Positions 38,763 to 50,210 of a stretch of DNA of 64,000 nucleotides are shown here, in pieces. Source of the DNA: Acanthacorydalis orientalis (Eukaryota; Arthropoda; Insecta; Megaloptera; Corydalidae); the NCBI GenBank assembly GCA_034766995.1, contig CM068318.1, positions 39,240,956-39,304,955 on the forward strand, given 5' to 3'. Both the position numbers and the translations under genes were made by a program. Under the pieces are notes generated by a model. It worked only from the letters and a program-made list of their open reading frames with translations. It searched no databases and was not told the origin of the DNA. How positions within the stretch are numbered: position 1 is the first letter of the stretch; each line of letters opens with the position of its first letter.

Positions 38763-39024
38763 TACATGTCTATGTTACAATAATTTCATAATATGTGGGG
38801 AACGATATTTCAATAAAATTATAATTGAAATATTTGATTCTATTACAGGAAGCTTTATGAATTATAAGTTTGATTATACATTCAGTCTTTTTCTATATTC
38901 TGATATATGATAGGAAAAGAATGAAAAATAAATCACTAACTGGAAACAAAATAAGATAAAAACTTGTATATAAAGTTGAACGTAAGAAGATGAGAGAGAA
39001 ATTTAAAAAAATGAAACATATTAA

Positions 39025-39339
39025 CCGAGACTAACGTGCATTCTCTCTAAATGTTTTTCCGCATACAATTCACAACGTATAATGTCAATGGATATGAAAA
39101 AGTACACATTAATAAAATTATTATTTCCTGAAAGAAAACACATACGCAACATGCTTGCCGAGTTTGTGCTATGCACTATAGAGGAGAATTACTTCGTATA
39201 TTGCTCTTTTTGTTATATCGAAAATCGCGATTTGAACGATATCATACAAATAAAAAATACCGTAAGATCGCTTATTTATATCTTTTTCGAAAATGTTCCG
39301 AATGGATCCTTAGTTTGTACAAATTCCGACTGTGAATAA
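39025..39339 (+). CDS. unrecognised small open frame with two cysteine pairs
   Basis: From ATG at 39082 this encodes 85 residues ending at TAA TAA. The frame is open back to 39025, so an upstream acceptor is possible. The protein has CSFC near residue 42 and CTNSDC near the C-terminus, about 37 residues apart, which could form a small zinc-binding unit. The middle is rich in Ile, Asn and Tyr with no signal peptide. Codon use looks less AT-driven than the flanks (GCC, GAG, CGC, TCC, GAC present). A TATATAAAG lies about 110 bp before the ATG. I do not recognise a family. It may be a real short gene, an exon or the tail of a decayed element. Confidence 0.4.
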   Translation, partial: PRLTCILSKCFSAYNSQRIMSMDMKKYTLIKLLFPERKHIRNMLAEFVLCTIEENYFVYCSFCYIENRDLNDIIQIKNTVRSLIYIFFENVPNGSLVCTNSDCE

Positions 39340-40149
39340 TAACGTTTTGATATATAGTAGCAGCCGTTGTTGTTCATTGTAAGCTGAAGTAGCTGCATAT
39401 TAATGTCCATCAATTTTAAAGACTTTACCTTTAAAAAAGTGTATTTACAAATAAAGAAAAATAAACTATAAAATCTTAAAACAATACGAAATATCATATT
39501 TAAATAACAAAAAGGTCAAATTTCAAATATAAAAGCTATGACATGAATATTTTATTTTCGTTAGAAATTTCCTGTTTGAAATAAGAGTGAAATTTTAAAA
39601 ACGTTTTAAGGAATGTTTTGTTTCAAGAAAATAAATAAAACTGAAAAGTTTTACTACAAAGACTGGTTGATAAAATTTGATTCAGTTGCGAAATAATTAT
39701 TTGTTTAACCGGGGAGCCCTGTCTACATTCCCTATGCTCGCCGACCTCTGGGGGATTCACCCTCCGCTCTCTGATGTTCGCTCTCCCCTAACAAAAAACA
39801 AAAATTAACAAATTGTACCCACAATTAACCTGCGTTATATGTAAGTCGTACAATTTTTATTGGAAAAGTTTATAAAAATTAACAACAAAATACAATGTTA
39901 CAATGTGCTACAACATTTTTTACTCTAGAGCTTCAGTGAATACAATATTTTGAATAAATTTCTTATCAGTTTTACACTACAATCGTATATCCTCTTTTGT
40001 TGTATACCTTGAGACAGCTATATACATGTGACTGATGTCAACCAATTAGAACAGAGAACACGAGATATCCATCAACCAATCGTTGATAAATGGAAATTGT
40101 TAACGTGCACTTCTGCAGTGTAGCGGTGTTGCGAGGATGTGGTCTGCAC
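39340..40149. other. intergenic with an isolated GC-rich block
   Basis: Mostly AT-rich, but about 39712-39795 is sharply GC-rich (for example gggggattcaccctccgctc). No frame or repeat explains it. Confidence 0.45.
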
Positions 40150-40821
40150 CAGGAGTTTTCAATCTCTGGCCACATGGTCCACAGGAGCCCCCAGAATACT
40201 CTACGAGATAATAGGAAGGCATAGAGAGAAGTGAGATATGAAAAAAGTGGAGAAGTGACCGAGAAAAAAAAACAGAAAAGAAAAATAAAACAGAGAAGTG
40301 AATAGAGAAGTGATCATCAATAGAATTTAAGAAGTCCTCATAAAGCTACGGAGCAGCCAAAATAACTTTCAGCCAAGAAAAGCACCATTTTTGGATCAAG
40401 AGTACAATATCTAAAAACTTTTCACAGCTTTAAGATAAAGCAAAATTTTCTTCATGATATTTCGTGCTTCGTATTTGGTAGAATTAGATTTCAGTCGTGT
40501 GGATTATTTACTTAGCCTAACGCGGAATCGCCTTAATATAATGTACAGAGATGATTTTCGGTTATTCCTCACAGTAATAGAACCGGATATAAAAAAACTT
40601 GTTTCTAATCATTAAGCACAAGGGTCACATTGATCGAGAAATACTTAAAGTATAAATTTTTATTTATTAATTGTATTTTGTACAAATTACAAGAATATAA
40701 AAAAACAAGTTCTATTTACAGACAAAAAATTTAAATCGTTACTTTTCAATCAGTATGACAAGAGGACCACAGGAAGGTCGGAAGAGGGCCACGGTCGGAA
40801 AAAGGTTGAGAAATACTAGTG
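40150..40821 (+). mobile_element. hAT element remnant (about 670 bp)
   Basis: The left end CAGGAGTTTTCAATCTCTGG (then CCACATGGTCC) and right end (reverse complement CACTAGTATTTCTCAACCTT, then GGCCC further in) form diverged hAT-type terminal repeats. A transposase C-terminus lies inside. The flanking 8-mers do not match convincingly, so no target duplication can be claimed. Confidence 0.7.
40424..40615 (+). pseudogene. hAT transposase C-terminal (dimerisation) domain
   Basis: After one stop, the plus-strand frame reads DKAKIFFMIFRASYLVELDF, SRVDYLLSLTRNRLNIMYRD and DFRLFLTVIEPDIKKLVSNH, then TAA (40613-40615). The sequence matches the hATC dimerisation domain: a Tyr-Leu-x-Glu-x-x-Phe-Ser block, then Arg-Asn-Arg-Leu, Asp-x-Arg-Leu-x-Leu and Ile-x-Pro-Asp-Ile. 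This resembles the ZBED/SPIN-like hAT group. The N-terminal BED finger and RNase H-like catalytic core are missing. Confidence 0.75.
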
Positions 40822-41450
40822 TAGACGAAAAATAAAAATAATGTTTTATGGAAATTTTATAATGGAATTATTTTTTAAATATAGAAAGATTGTTATTTGA
40901 TTTGTAATATTGTAAAATATTATAACAGGTCTCATAAAAAGTTCAACAATTAAACATTGAAAACTACGACACAATTTTACAATAACCATAGATTCGAATA
41001 GTCCGTATGCTTTCATACTACAAACTTTCCTATTATTAATTAATTTGCTGCGAAACAAGTATAATGTAATTAATGGAACCAGTATAAAATTATCTTCGAT
41101 GAATTGGATTGTTTTAGTATTATATTTCACAATTAACATGAATGCTGTTCAACAGCTTCGCATATTGTGAAAATTGTAAAATGATTTGAGAATGTTTATA
41201 AAGCAGCTGTTTTCAATTTTCATTTGATTTTTATAAAAAGTAAAATAGTTCACAGTAGAAGAATTTTTATTGATATTTATAACAATCAAAGTTTTTATAA
41301 TTTTTTTATTTTTTTTATGTCTTTAAATATTTATAATTAAAAATATTACAAAAAAATGAAAAAAAAATAGTCATGAAAATACTTTTTTTATCATTTATTC
41401 GTTTTAGAATTATTATTGTATATTTCTATTGAGATTTTATATATGATATT
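40822..41450. other. AT-rich intergenic
   Basis: The 97-codon minus frame 40846-41139 straddles the right edge and shows no motif. Confidence 0.45.
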
Positions 41451-41451
41451 A

Positions 41452-41926
41452 TTGGGTATAAGAAATTAATTCTGTGCCTTTAAACTGAATCATAATTCTG
41501 TTTTTCATTAAAATCTTTCCCGTCGTTTTTAAATGCCAACTTTAAAATTTAAAAATACAATATAAATTTGTCAAGCAAGTGGCATAAACTCATAAAACAG
41601 TAGTACACATTATGGCGTTCGAAAGCAGTATATTAGGCATTGCATACTTTTCATATTCCAGTTAAAAAATCGTGAAAATGATTTATTCAGTTTGGACGAA
41701 AAGTTTTGCGATGAATAAAACATACAAAAAATGATAAAACAGTGGAATAAATCTGAAAATGCATTACAACTTCATCGACTCAAAACCACAATCTTTTTTT
41801 GGGTAAGAGATTCGTTAGTTACTTGAGTGATGGGGCAAAGTTACTTTTGAGGATAGAAATGGATTCATTTTTCCGTAATCATTCATTTTTATAAAAAAAG
41901 TCACCAAATTAATTTGTACACCTCAT
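41452..41926 (+). mobile_element. mariner-derived MITE (MD3)
   Basis: Between TA dinucleotides (41450-41451 and 41927-41928). Ends TTGGGTATAAGAAATTAATT and (reverse complement) TGAGGTGTACAAATTAATTT. The body keeps the family's N-terminal frame (YIRHCILF-like) and the C-terminal join. Both ends and the TA sites are intact in form. Confidence 0.85.
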
Positions 41927-41928
41927 AT

Positions 41929-43065
41929 TTATTTCCCAAAAATATTCATAAAATATTTCAACAAAAATATAGAAATTTACTAATATTAATACATATTAAG
42001 TTAATTTCCGTTAACAATTTATTATTGAAAAAATGAAACCTTAACTATTCATCTAGGTTTATAATATGTATAGCATTTTACTAGAGTAATCTAATTTCTA
42101 ACTAATACCATCTTATAAAAAACAAATAAAAAGTATTGTCTTGATGGATTTCGTCTTATTGAATAATTTGAGCGTAGGTTCTTCTCTAAACTTTCTAATA
42201 TCTATCTGATGATGGCATACATGTTGAAACTAGTAGAAGATAACAGTATCTGAAAGTAACTTAAATGATGAAGACCCTCAGGATAAGCATTAACGGAATC
42301 ACAAGTATAAAGATATAAATTTTAATTTTAACAATTGAAATACGGCCTCAGTCTGTTATTAAAAATAATAATATAAAATTTCTTGAAATGAACTGTTTTA
42401 TAAAGCTTAGATTTAGTATTATATTTCTACCAGCAGATCAGTTTTTTTCTAAAGAATTAAGAATACAGAGAAAGTGTCAACAGTCTGATATAATGTGTCT
42501 ATCTGTCAATCCTACATGATGGATGTTAGTCAATGCACTGTGATAACATCTTTACTTCTATAGTAGTGCAAATGTTTTTTACTTAACTAATACTATTCAA
42601 GTCTTTCTGACTACTATAACAAACGAATTATTTATTTGATTGAATATTTTTTTTTCAAAAATCTAACCTTTTATAGATTACATAAATGTTTATAGAAATA
42701 AATATAAAAAAATAAAAGTGAGCTCACCAAATGTATCAACAAACAGATTATTTACTTCATTAAAATATACTTATAATTAATTTGAAGTTACACTTGGACA
42801 TCGATGGGATATTTATATATATGTATATAAGATTTTTATTTCTATAACTATTTTATAATTAAATTTTTAAAGATTTTGTTTCCAAACCAAACCATTAGAT
42901 TTCATATTAGGCTAATGATGATTATTTGTTATATAGTAGTCATTTTTTCCTCAATTTTATAATTGTTTCATAAATTAGATAAAAAATCGAAGTAAATAAA
43001 AGTATTTTGGATTAAATACCAAAATATACAAAATGACCAATATGTACATGGATCCGATGCACATA
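41929..43065. other. AT-rich intergenic
   Basis: Contains the repeat motif at 42206-42237. Nothing else recognised. Confidence 0.5.
42206..42237 (+). repeat. dispersed CTGAAGATGGCACATG-like motif, copy 2
   Basis: ctgatgatggcatacatgtt then gaaactagtaga. It shares its core with copies at 35622 and 54661. Confidence 0.4.
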
Positions 43066-43930
43066 CTGCATGCAACGTTTCCGTTCTAGGAAGGAAAACG
43101 AATCTTGTGTAGAAAATAATTTTATTTTTCGACATAGATTCCTTTTAACTCAACACACTTATTCCACTGATATTCAAGAGCCTTTATATCATCTTTATAG
43201 GCTGATTCGTCCACCTTTTCAAAATAGGCGTTTGTAGTGGTAATCACTTCAAAATCCATTAGTAATTTTTACTAGCGTGAAACTTTTTCAGGGTCAGAAA
43301 CAAACTAAAGTCCGACGGGGTCAAATCTAGCTAGTAAGCTGCATAAGGCGCCAATTCAAAGCGCAATTGAAGAATTTTCGCCATCGCAATAACAGACTTG
43401 TGACAAGGCGCATTATTTTGATCATTAAGAATTTTTTTTAATTTGTTGTGTTCGCTCTTTTGATATCCCCGAAGCTTCAGTTATCTCAAACAACTTCAAT
43501 TACGGTCGTTCGATACACTATTGTGTACTTTTTGGATCACTTCCTCAGAAATAGTCGTTTTTAGTCTGGTCGAACGGTGTGCATCTTCGATGCCCGTACG
43601 GTCACGCTTAAGGTCCGCGACTCATGTCTTAATAGTTGAAAACGATGGAGCATACTCGCCTGAAGTATAACCTAGCTCAATTTTTATTTCGATTGTGGAT
43701 AAATCCTTAATATGAAAGTATTTTATCACCACGTGCACTTCGGTATTCATCATTTACTAAACGCAAAAATTCTTTATTTTGACACACTGTTAAATGCAAA
43801 CTACTTGACATAACTTTATGAAAATTCAAAGTCAAACCAATAAAGGATGACACTATACAAAACCGTAGACAATTCATGACAATTTGGGCCATTTTTCAGA
43901 TAACACGAAAACTATCCATCCCGCCTTCAA
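43066..43930 (-). mobile_element. internally deleted irritans-type mariner
   Basis: The copy aligns with both ends of the 30354-31636 element but lacks about 0.4 kb of its middle, including the first catalytic-acid region. The minus strand begins at an ATG near 43753 with MNTEVHVVIKYFHIKDL, then TIEIKIELGYTSG and SFSTIKT, and continues to ITEA-like sequence. It then jumps near 43430-43440 to QNNAP-region sequence (acaaggcgcattattttgat on the plus strand). The right end is followed by TA (43931-43932); the left end is worn. The 61-codon frame at 43707-43892 is a leader shadow. Confidence 0.85.
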
Positions 43931-43932
43931 TA

Positions 43933-44066
43933 TTTAATCTAATCACTCATTCAAAATTAATGAGTTTCACCTTCGCCCGAAAAAAATTCATTGGAATTGT
44001 CAAAATGAAATTTTGTAACAGTTTTTTAATCACTTTACAAATATATGTACATATATATATATATAT

Positions 44067-44101
<35 letters not shown>

Positions 44102-44429
44102 ACATATATTTATACACAATGAGACTAACTTTTCCTTCAAAACATACTGAACGCTTTCAGTAATAGTTTCATTTTATGTATAAAATTTAGAGATAAAATT
44201 ATATTATTTAACTGTAACACATTTACGAATTTTATATACAATAAAAAAATTTTGTTTCAAAAATATTCTATGCTACAGAAAGTATGAAAAAAAACCTGTT
44301 GTTTACATAAAGAAACACTAGAATACAATAAGAATGGGTATGTTTTTTGTCCTAACATTAAAAATTTACAAATAAAAGGAGTCTATATTTCCAAGCATAT
44401 AAAAAAGTATTTATTCTAAAATAGAGATA
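43933..44429. other. AT-rich intergenic with a compound repeat
   Basis: A TA/CA/TA array lies at 44041-44117. Nothing coding recognised. Confidence 0.5.
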
Positions 44430-44770
44430 CGCCCCGCGCACTGTTTCTTTCAACGTTTTCTTGTATATTCGAATGTTTTTCCGGCGACTGAAAAATATAA
44501 AGTTCAGTTTGTCGACGGGAAAATAAATATTGAGATAGCTAATATTTAATATGCGCAGTGCGTAGCGTTTTGATGTAGATTCGCTCTCGAAGGATGAAAC
44601 CTAGACCTTTATAATTGCATTGTCTGATGACACTCAAGCTGAACCTTTTGTGGTTTATACTGTATTACGTTTTGCGAGTGTGATGAAAATACATGAGTAA
44701 AATCTAAATATGAAAGAATACTTATCACTGGAGAAAATTATAGCGCGGAATCGTCATGTGTAAGATATCG
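44430..44770. promoter_or_regulatory. GC-richer island, promoter-like
   Basis: CpG-bearing patch with TATAAAG and TCAGTT near 44490-44505 (too close together for a normal pair) and tgcgcagtgcg near 44552, resembling an NRF-1-type site. It may be a promoter or exon of an unseen gene. Confidence 0.2.
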
Positions 44771-45469
44771 CAGGATAGTTTCGTTACGTGCCAGGGTTCG
44801 TTAACAACTGTTTATACCTACATGATGTATAATTTCATGCATTTCTTTAATCATTATAGGATATACAATACAACGGATTTAGAATATTCGATACTTAACA
44901 TGGAATACATATTACTTATTTTCTTTTTACAAATGAATCTTTCATTCCCTCACAAACCTAAAAAAAACCAGATCAAATTTACTCATTAATTAATTAATTT
45001 TTTTTTTGATTCTTGCTTATGTACATTTCTTATTGTTTGTGAAAGAATTAAAAATTCATTTCTGAAAATGTTTAATGCATAACGCTAATCACTATAGTGT
45101 TATTTTGTTCTAAAAATTTAATTTTTCGTTAAGTTGTAACAATATGTAAAAATATACACAGAATGAAACTAATTCAAACCAATACCTACTTTAAAATATA
45201 TAAAAAAATCAAATTTTTTTCAAAATAAATCTAAAAGTATATACCTGTAAATGTATTCACTTGATTTTTATAACAGCACATTTATCAAATGCCATAAGAC
45301 CGTTTCAAATCTGAACTCTATAATTACCACATAACAATCCGTGCTCTTTACGCGAAAATTGATGAATGCAGTCGGCATATTTAAAGGTTTTCGACTATGT
45401 TGGATCGCTTCACAAAAACGATTTTAACTTTTAAAATATCAAATACTTTTTTATGAAATTTGAAGTGAA
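44771..45469. other. AT-rich intergenic
   Basis: Nothing recognised. Confidence 0.5.
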
Positions 45470-45790
45470 ACTTTTTGCCTGACTACGGCGAAGCCACAAG
45501 GAGAAAGGTCATGTTTTTCGCGTGTATGTATGTTAATATTTCATATGTGTATGTGTGTGTGTGTGTATGCAATTGTATTTATTTGTTCCCACCTAGAACA
45601 CCAGCGATTGAACCAATTTTGATTACCAAAGTGTCAAACGATTTGTCTTTATATCTTGATTAAAAACAGGTGTATAGTTGTTAAAAAAATTAAGATAGTA
45701 ACTGTAAAATCCCATTTCGTCGGGGACGAAAAAAGTACTTCAAAACGGTTTGTCCAATTTTGACAAATGAAGTGTAAAGTACTCATTTTA
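45470..45790 (+). repeat. possible dispersed insect repeat (Helitron- or SINE-like)
   Basis: Order: actacggcgaagccacaagg, a TGTATG/TG-rich stretch, then gttcccacctagaacaccag and gattgaaccaattttgatta. A TGTA-rich stretch followed by a 'tgaaccgattttgat'-like motif is common in insect non-autonomous repeats, often Helitron-derived. No second copy is seen in this window, so this rests on recollection of the pattern. Confidence 0.3.
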
Positions 45791-47212
45791 ATCAAGCAAG
45801 TGTCAGGAGGGGGACATAAAAATTACGAAATCAATTACATAAAAAAGAGTAGAGACTATTCTTAAGTCTAAAATGCACTGCAGGTAAAAATTTTAAGAGC
45901 ACGCTCCACAAATAAATTCTTGTAACTGCTGGTAGTTCTTAAATTTTTGAGATCTTACTTAACTATGGTAATTAAGGAAGAATTCCAGCTGTACCTGTAT
46001 TTCCAATAATAAGCCAAAGTAATAATAAATATACGGATTTACCAATTTAGTGACTGCTTATTTTAAAGCGATTAAAAGAAAACTTTGAAAGTTGTGGGGT
46101 TGAAATTTACTGTTATCTTTTGCTTTGAATATGATCAAAGCATGTAGTATTTGTCTAGTCGATAAGAAATATCATCTTTAGCATATATACTGTAACACAT
46201 ATTTATATGTCGCCAGCATTTAATGCAGAGTGCGCAAAACCCTATTTATATGTCTCCGGCATCTCACGAGCAGTCAACAAAAAATATTTTTTTATGTCTA
46301 CGGACGGTATTGTTTTAAAATATACGGAAAAAACTATTTTCAATAAATCATTATCTGTTTTAGCTATCTATAAAAATATGTTTATAATATCATGTGATGT
46401 ATTTTGTGCAAGATTTCATAGATAACACCATGTTCATTTCGTATGTCTAAATAGAAATGTAATTTTCTGTTAAAATCAAGATTGTAATCTAGTTTAGACA
46501 CATTGTTTTTAATTAACATTTTTCTTTCTGTAATTAAATCCCTTGGCGTAAACATCAGGATGAGTACATTTGCTATTTGTTTATTTTGAAAATTTTCTCT
46601 GCAAAAAATACTTAATTAGAAGTTTAATCAAAAAAGTAATTTATATTCTTGAACTTCCCTTGTTTGAAAAAAAGTCTAATGAAAAATTTGCACATATAAA
46701 ATTAATTCTTAAGAATTTTCTTCAAATATTCTTACTAAATAACGTTACAGTTCCAAATATATTAAAACTATTCTTGTAATGTAGAGATTTATGTAAACAC
46801 GTATCGATAATATGTCACAACATATACAACTAATAGCTTGTTTACTTCATACTTAAGGAAATCATCTACAGAATTAGATATTAAAATTCTCTTTAATGTA
46901 TTAAATATCTGCAAGTTTAATATTAGAATTTTTCCAAAAAAACTTCTCAGATTTTAATTCTCGTTTTATTTATTTAATGTATTCAAATGGATTTAAATCT
47001 TTACAACAATATATATTCGAAATTAAAAAAAATATCATTGTATCTTCAATATTGACAGATTCTTAGACTATCACTTAGAGTTTCAACATGGTGATCTATG
47101 GTTACTAATATATATTTTGTTCTTGAAAAAATGATCAAAAATGGAACACAATATTTTCAAATAATTAAAAATGCTAATAAATTTCCGTATTTTTGTTGAA
47201 ATAGGAAGTATA
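45791..47212. other. AT-rich intergenic
   Basis: Contains a short direct repeat, atttatatgtcgccagca (from 46201) and atttatatgtctccggca (from 46244), within an open frame at 46207-46425. The frame has no recognised motif. Confidence 0.45.
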
Positions 47213-47729
47213 CACAAGGTGTACAAATTAATTCGGTGCCTATTTTGATAGAAAATAAATGTGCAGGGAAAAATGGAATACATTTCAATCCTCAGAACAT
47301 CCACCATTATTTTGTATAATTTTGCTCCATCAGTCGGATAAGTGACGAATCCTCTATCAAAAAAGATGGCTGCTTCGAGCCAATGAATTTGTAATGCATT
47401 TTCAGAATTTTTCCACCGTTCTCACATTTCTTACATGTTTTATGCGTCACAACTTCTTCTTCCAAATATGAACAAATCATTCCCACGATCTCGGTAGGAT
47501 TTTTTCAACCGAATTACGAAAAGTATGCAATATCTAATATTCTCCTATTCGAACGCTACCATGTTCACTACTGTTTTGAGTGGTTATGCCAACTACTTGG
47601 ACAAGATATATAGTGTTTTTAAATGTTAAGATTGGCACTTCAAATTTTAAAACGACGAGAAAATATTTTAATTTAAAACACAGTTATGATTGATTCAATT
47701 TAACGGCATGGAATTGATTTAGCAACTAA
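47213..47729 (-). mobile_element. mariner-derived MITE (MD4)
   Basis: Minus-strand copy of the ~500 bp family. The outer end AAGGTGTACAAATTAATTCG is clear, and the other end is worn but alignable (ggcatggaattgatttagca) and followed by TA (47730-47731). The N-terminal frame and the join to the C-terminal segment, including a DGAKLYKIMVD-like reading, are recognisable. Confidence 0.85.
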
Positions 47730-47731
47730 TA

Positions 47732-47905
47732 CATATATCACCTAATCTCAATTCAATCAGTTCAAATTAAATTAAAGAAAAAAATCTTACGATTTCGATA
47801 AATTATTTTAATTTTTGAAGTAAAAAAGTTTCCTAATTTTATTTACAAGAACTGTTTGTTTTAGAAACGAAATACTGGTTTGAATCAATTCAGTACTATT
47901 AAATA
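47732..47905. repeat. flank duplicated at 62.97-63.12 kb
   Basis: Shares the nearly identical block gaaaaaaatcttacgatttc...aaattattttaatttttgaagta and a second block around caattcagtacta with 62966-63122. Both lie directly beside a MITE copy in the same orientation. Confidence 0.8.
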
Positions 47906-48658
47906 ATATGAAGTGATTCATATAAATATAAAATTTCCTTGAAAATTGTTTATTCGAGAAACTTGAAACCAACTTAAATTACTTTCTTATTTTCAAAGTA
48001 CTGAAAATTACTATTTATATTACGGTTAAAGTAACTCGATTGCAGGAATTAAACTAAATTTGAAATTATATTCAAGTTTCAGGGGTTGTAATCAAACATA
48101 CCATTCTCATTCCATAAACATATTATATATATATATATATATATATGATTTAAAACTCAATAGTTTCCCATCTTAATTTATTTCTGAAAAGATCTCATTC
48201 AAAAGACGAAAATCTGGAGTACAAGAAAATAATTATATTCATACTCCAGTATCGTCGTTAAATAAATTTGTTCTAATATTGTAATAAATTTTTCTCATTT
48301 AACTTCAAATGAAATCAAATATATTTTTATTATTAACTTTTTTAATTAAATTCTTATTTATTTCAATACGATTATTTATTTAAAAAGTCTAACTATGATT
48401 GTGAGGGTTTTGTAACTGCTTGTATGATTTAGAAGTTATGAGGTTTTATTATTCACAAACAGATATTTTTCAATAAACTACTCGAATTTATATTTCAAAT
48501 AACATTCTAATAACATTTTACATTAATTTCATCATTTTGAAATAATAGAATTTAACTAATTTATGAAACTTAAATTTCTATTCACATTATTTCTCGTTAG
48601 AAAAATATCAATTAAAACATAAAATAATCTCATTTTTAAAATTAAACCGTTATTTTAT

Positions 48659-48660
<2 letters not shown>
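47906..48660. other. AT-rich intergenic
   Basis: Short TA tract at 48123-48147. Nothing else recognised. Confidence 0.5.

Positions 48661-48708
<48 letters not shown>
48661..48708. repeat. (TA)n microsatellite
   Basis: About 46 bp of TA repeat. Confidence 0.97.
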
Positions 48709-48711
<3 letters not shown>

Positions 48712-49087
48712 TTATTTGTAAAGGAAGTAAATGTAGATATACATCGATTAATCTATTGAACATTTTCATTATTTTTATCTGTTTTAATTCATTGCTGAGA
48801 TATTAAAACAATTCACTCAGAAATCATTTGTTATATTTAACAAACTTTCTTAATTTTTTGATTCTTTTGTTGCTGATTCTGATTTTTTCTTCTTTTATAT
48901 TACAATTAAAGAATTAATATTATAGATAAAATCTAACAACAGTTATAGATTGAAATACTTGCATTAATAATAATAGTCAGTGGCGTTGCAATATATTGGG
49001 TTAATTTATGATATAGATTTTTAGAATACTATTGTTTGAAAAAAATAATTTTTATAAAAACATGATCACTCTCTATCTCTCGCTCTT

Positions 49088-49202
<115 letters not shown>

Positions 49203-49204
49203 GA

Positions 49205-50195
49205 GAGAAAGTTAAAAAAATCGCAGAATTGTCATGATGGCGCGACTTGGAGGGAACTTATGCTTGTGTGTTAGAAAATAGATTTTTTCAGCAGTATACT
49301 TATTAATTTGCAATTAATTCTGAGTAGTAGTATAGAAGTTATCACTTGAAATGCACGTCAAAGCGGAATCTGGTCAAATGTCCTCACAATGAAGAATTTT
49401 GATTTTCGCGGTGTTATTAAGTTCATAACAAAGCAACGAAAAATGCCTCAAATGATTATGAAAGAAATGAAATAAGTTTATGGTAACACTTGTTATAAGA
49501 AAAAAATACTTTATAACCGGGATAATCTCTTCTAGCAAGGAAAAAAATCAATAAAAGACAACGACCTATGTTCCTATCGAGGTAACTTCGATGGAAATTG
49601 TTACAAAAAAGTTGAGTAGTTAATATTGAATCATGCCTGTTTAAAGAATAATTAAATCTCATAAATGGTAGGAGTATCAGCTACAATCATTTTCAACATT
49701 TTATATGATCATCTTGGTATGTCGAAGGTCAGCCCAAGATGGACACCAAGAGTATTCACATCACGTCAAATGCAACACTGTGTTGAAGCGTCGAGTGAGG
49801 TTTTAAACCTATAGAAAGACAATTCCAATGAAATTATATACCGAATAGTTACTGGAGATAAAAGTGGGCTTATCACTATGAGCCTGAATCAAAACAGGAG
49901 TGTAAGTAGTGGCACAAAAAAGAACACAATGTTTAAAGTGTCGCTGTCGCCCGGAAAAATATTGGCCTCTGTTTTTTGGGATACAGAGAGTATCTTGCTG
50001 ATAGGTTACAAAACTAAGTGTGTGAATATAACTGAAAAATACTATAGTACTATAATGGAGTAAATAAAGGCAGCAGAGACGGAAAAAAGAAAAGTAAAAT
50101 TGAGAAAAGGTGTACTGCTGATACAATGGCTGCCATTCTTCTCACATTTGAGACAGACGACACCGTGTGGATCATGCAAAATCTCATCCGCATAG
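49205..50195 (+). mobile_element. mariner-like element with conserved N-terminal half
   Basis: From an ATG at 49389 the plus strand reads MKNFDFRGVIKFITKQRKMP, MIMKEMK, stop, VYGNTCYK, then after shifts LGMSKVSPRWTPR and IVTGDKSGL (first catalytic Asp kept). LASVFWDTESILLI and EKRKVKLRKGVLLIQ follow, after which the second Asp block is lost and the element ends near 50.19 kb. The order MKEMxxVYG ... LGMxKVSxRWxPR ... VFWD ... RGVLL fits a mariner lineage common in insects, different from the irritans copies in detail. The 61-codon frame at 49878-50063 is its longest intact piece. Confidence 0.75.
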
Positions 50196-50210
50196 CCGAT
50201 GACCTAACAT

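Noticed and set aside
40150..40829. 8 bp target duplication of the hAT remnant
   Set aside because: The flanking 8-mers agree at only about half of the positions, so no duplication is claimed.
42206..42237. Hammerhead ribozyme
   Set aside because: CTGATGA...GAAAC resembles the core, but the required closing stem and cleavage triplet are not present, and the other two copies lack CTGATGA.
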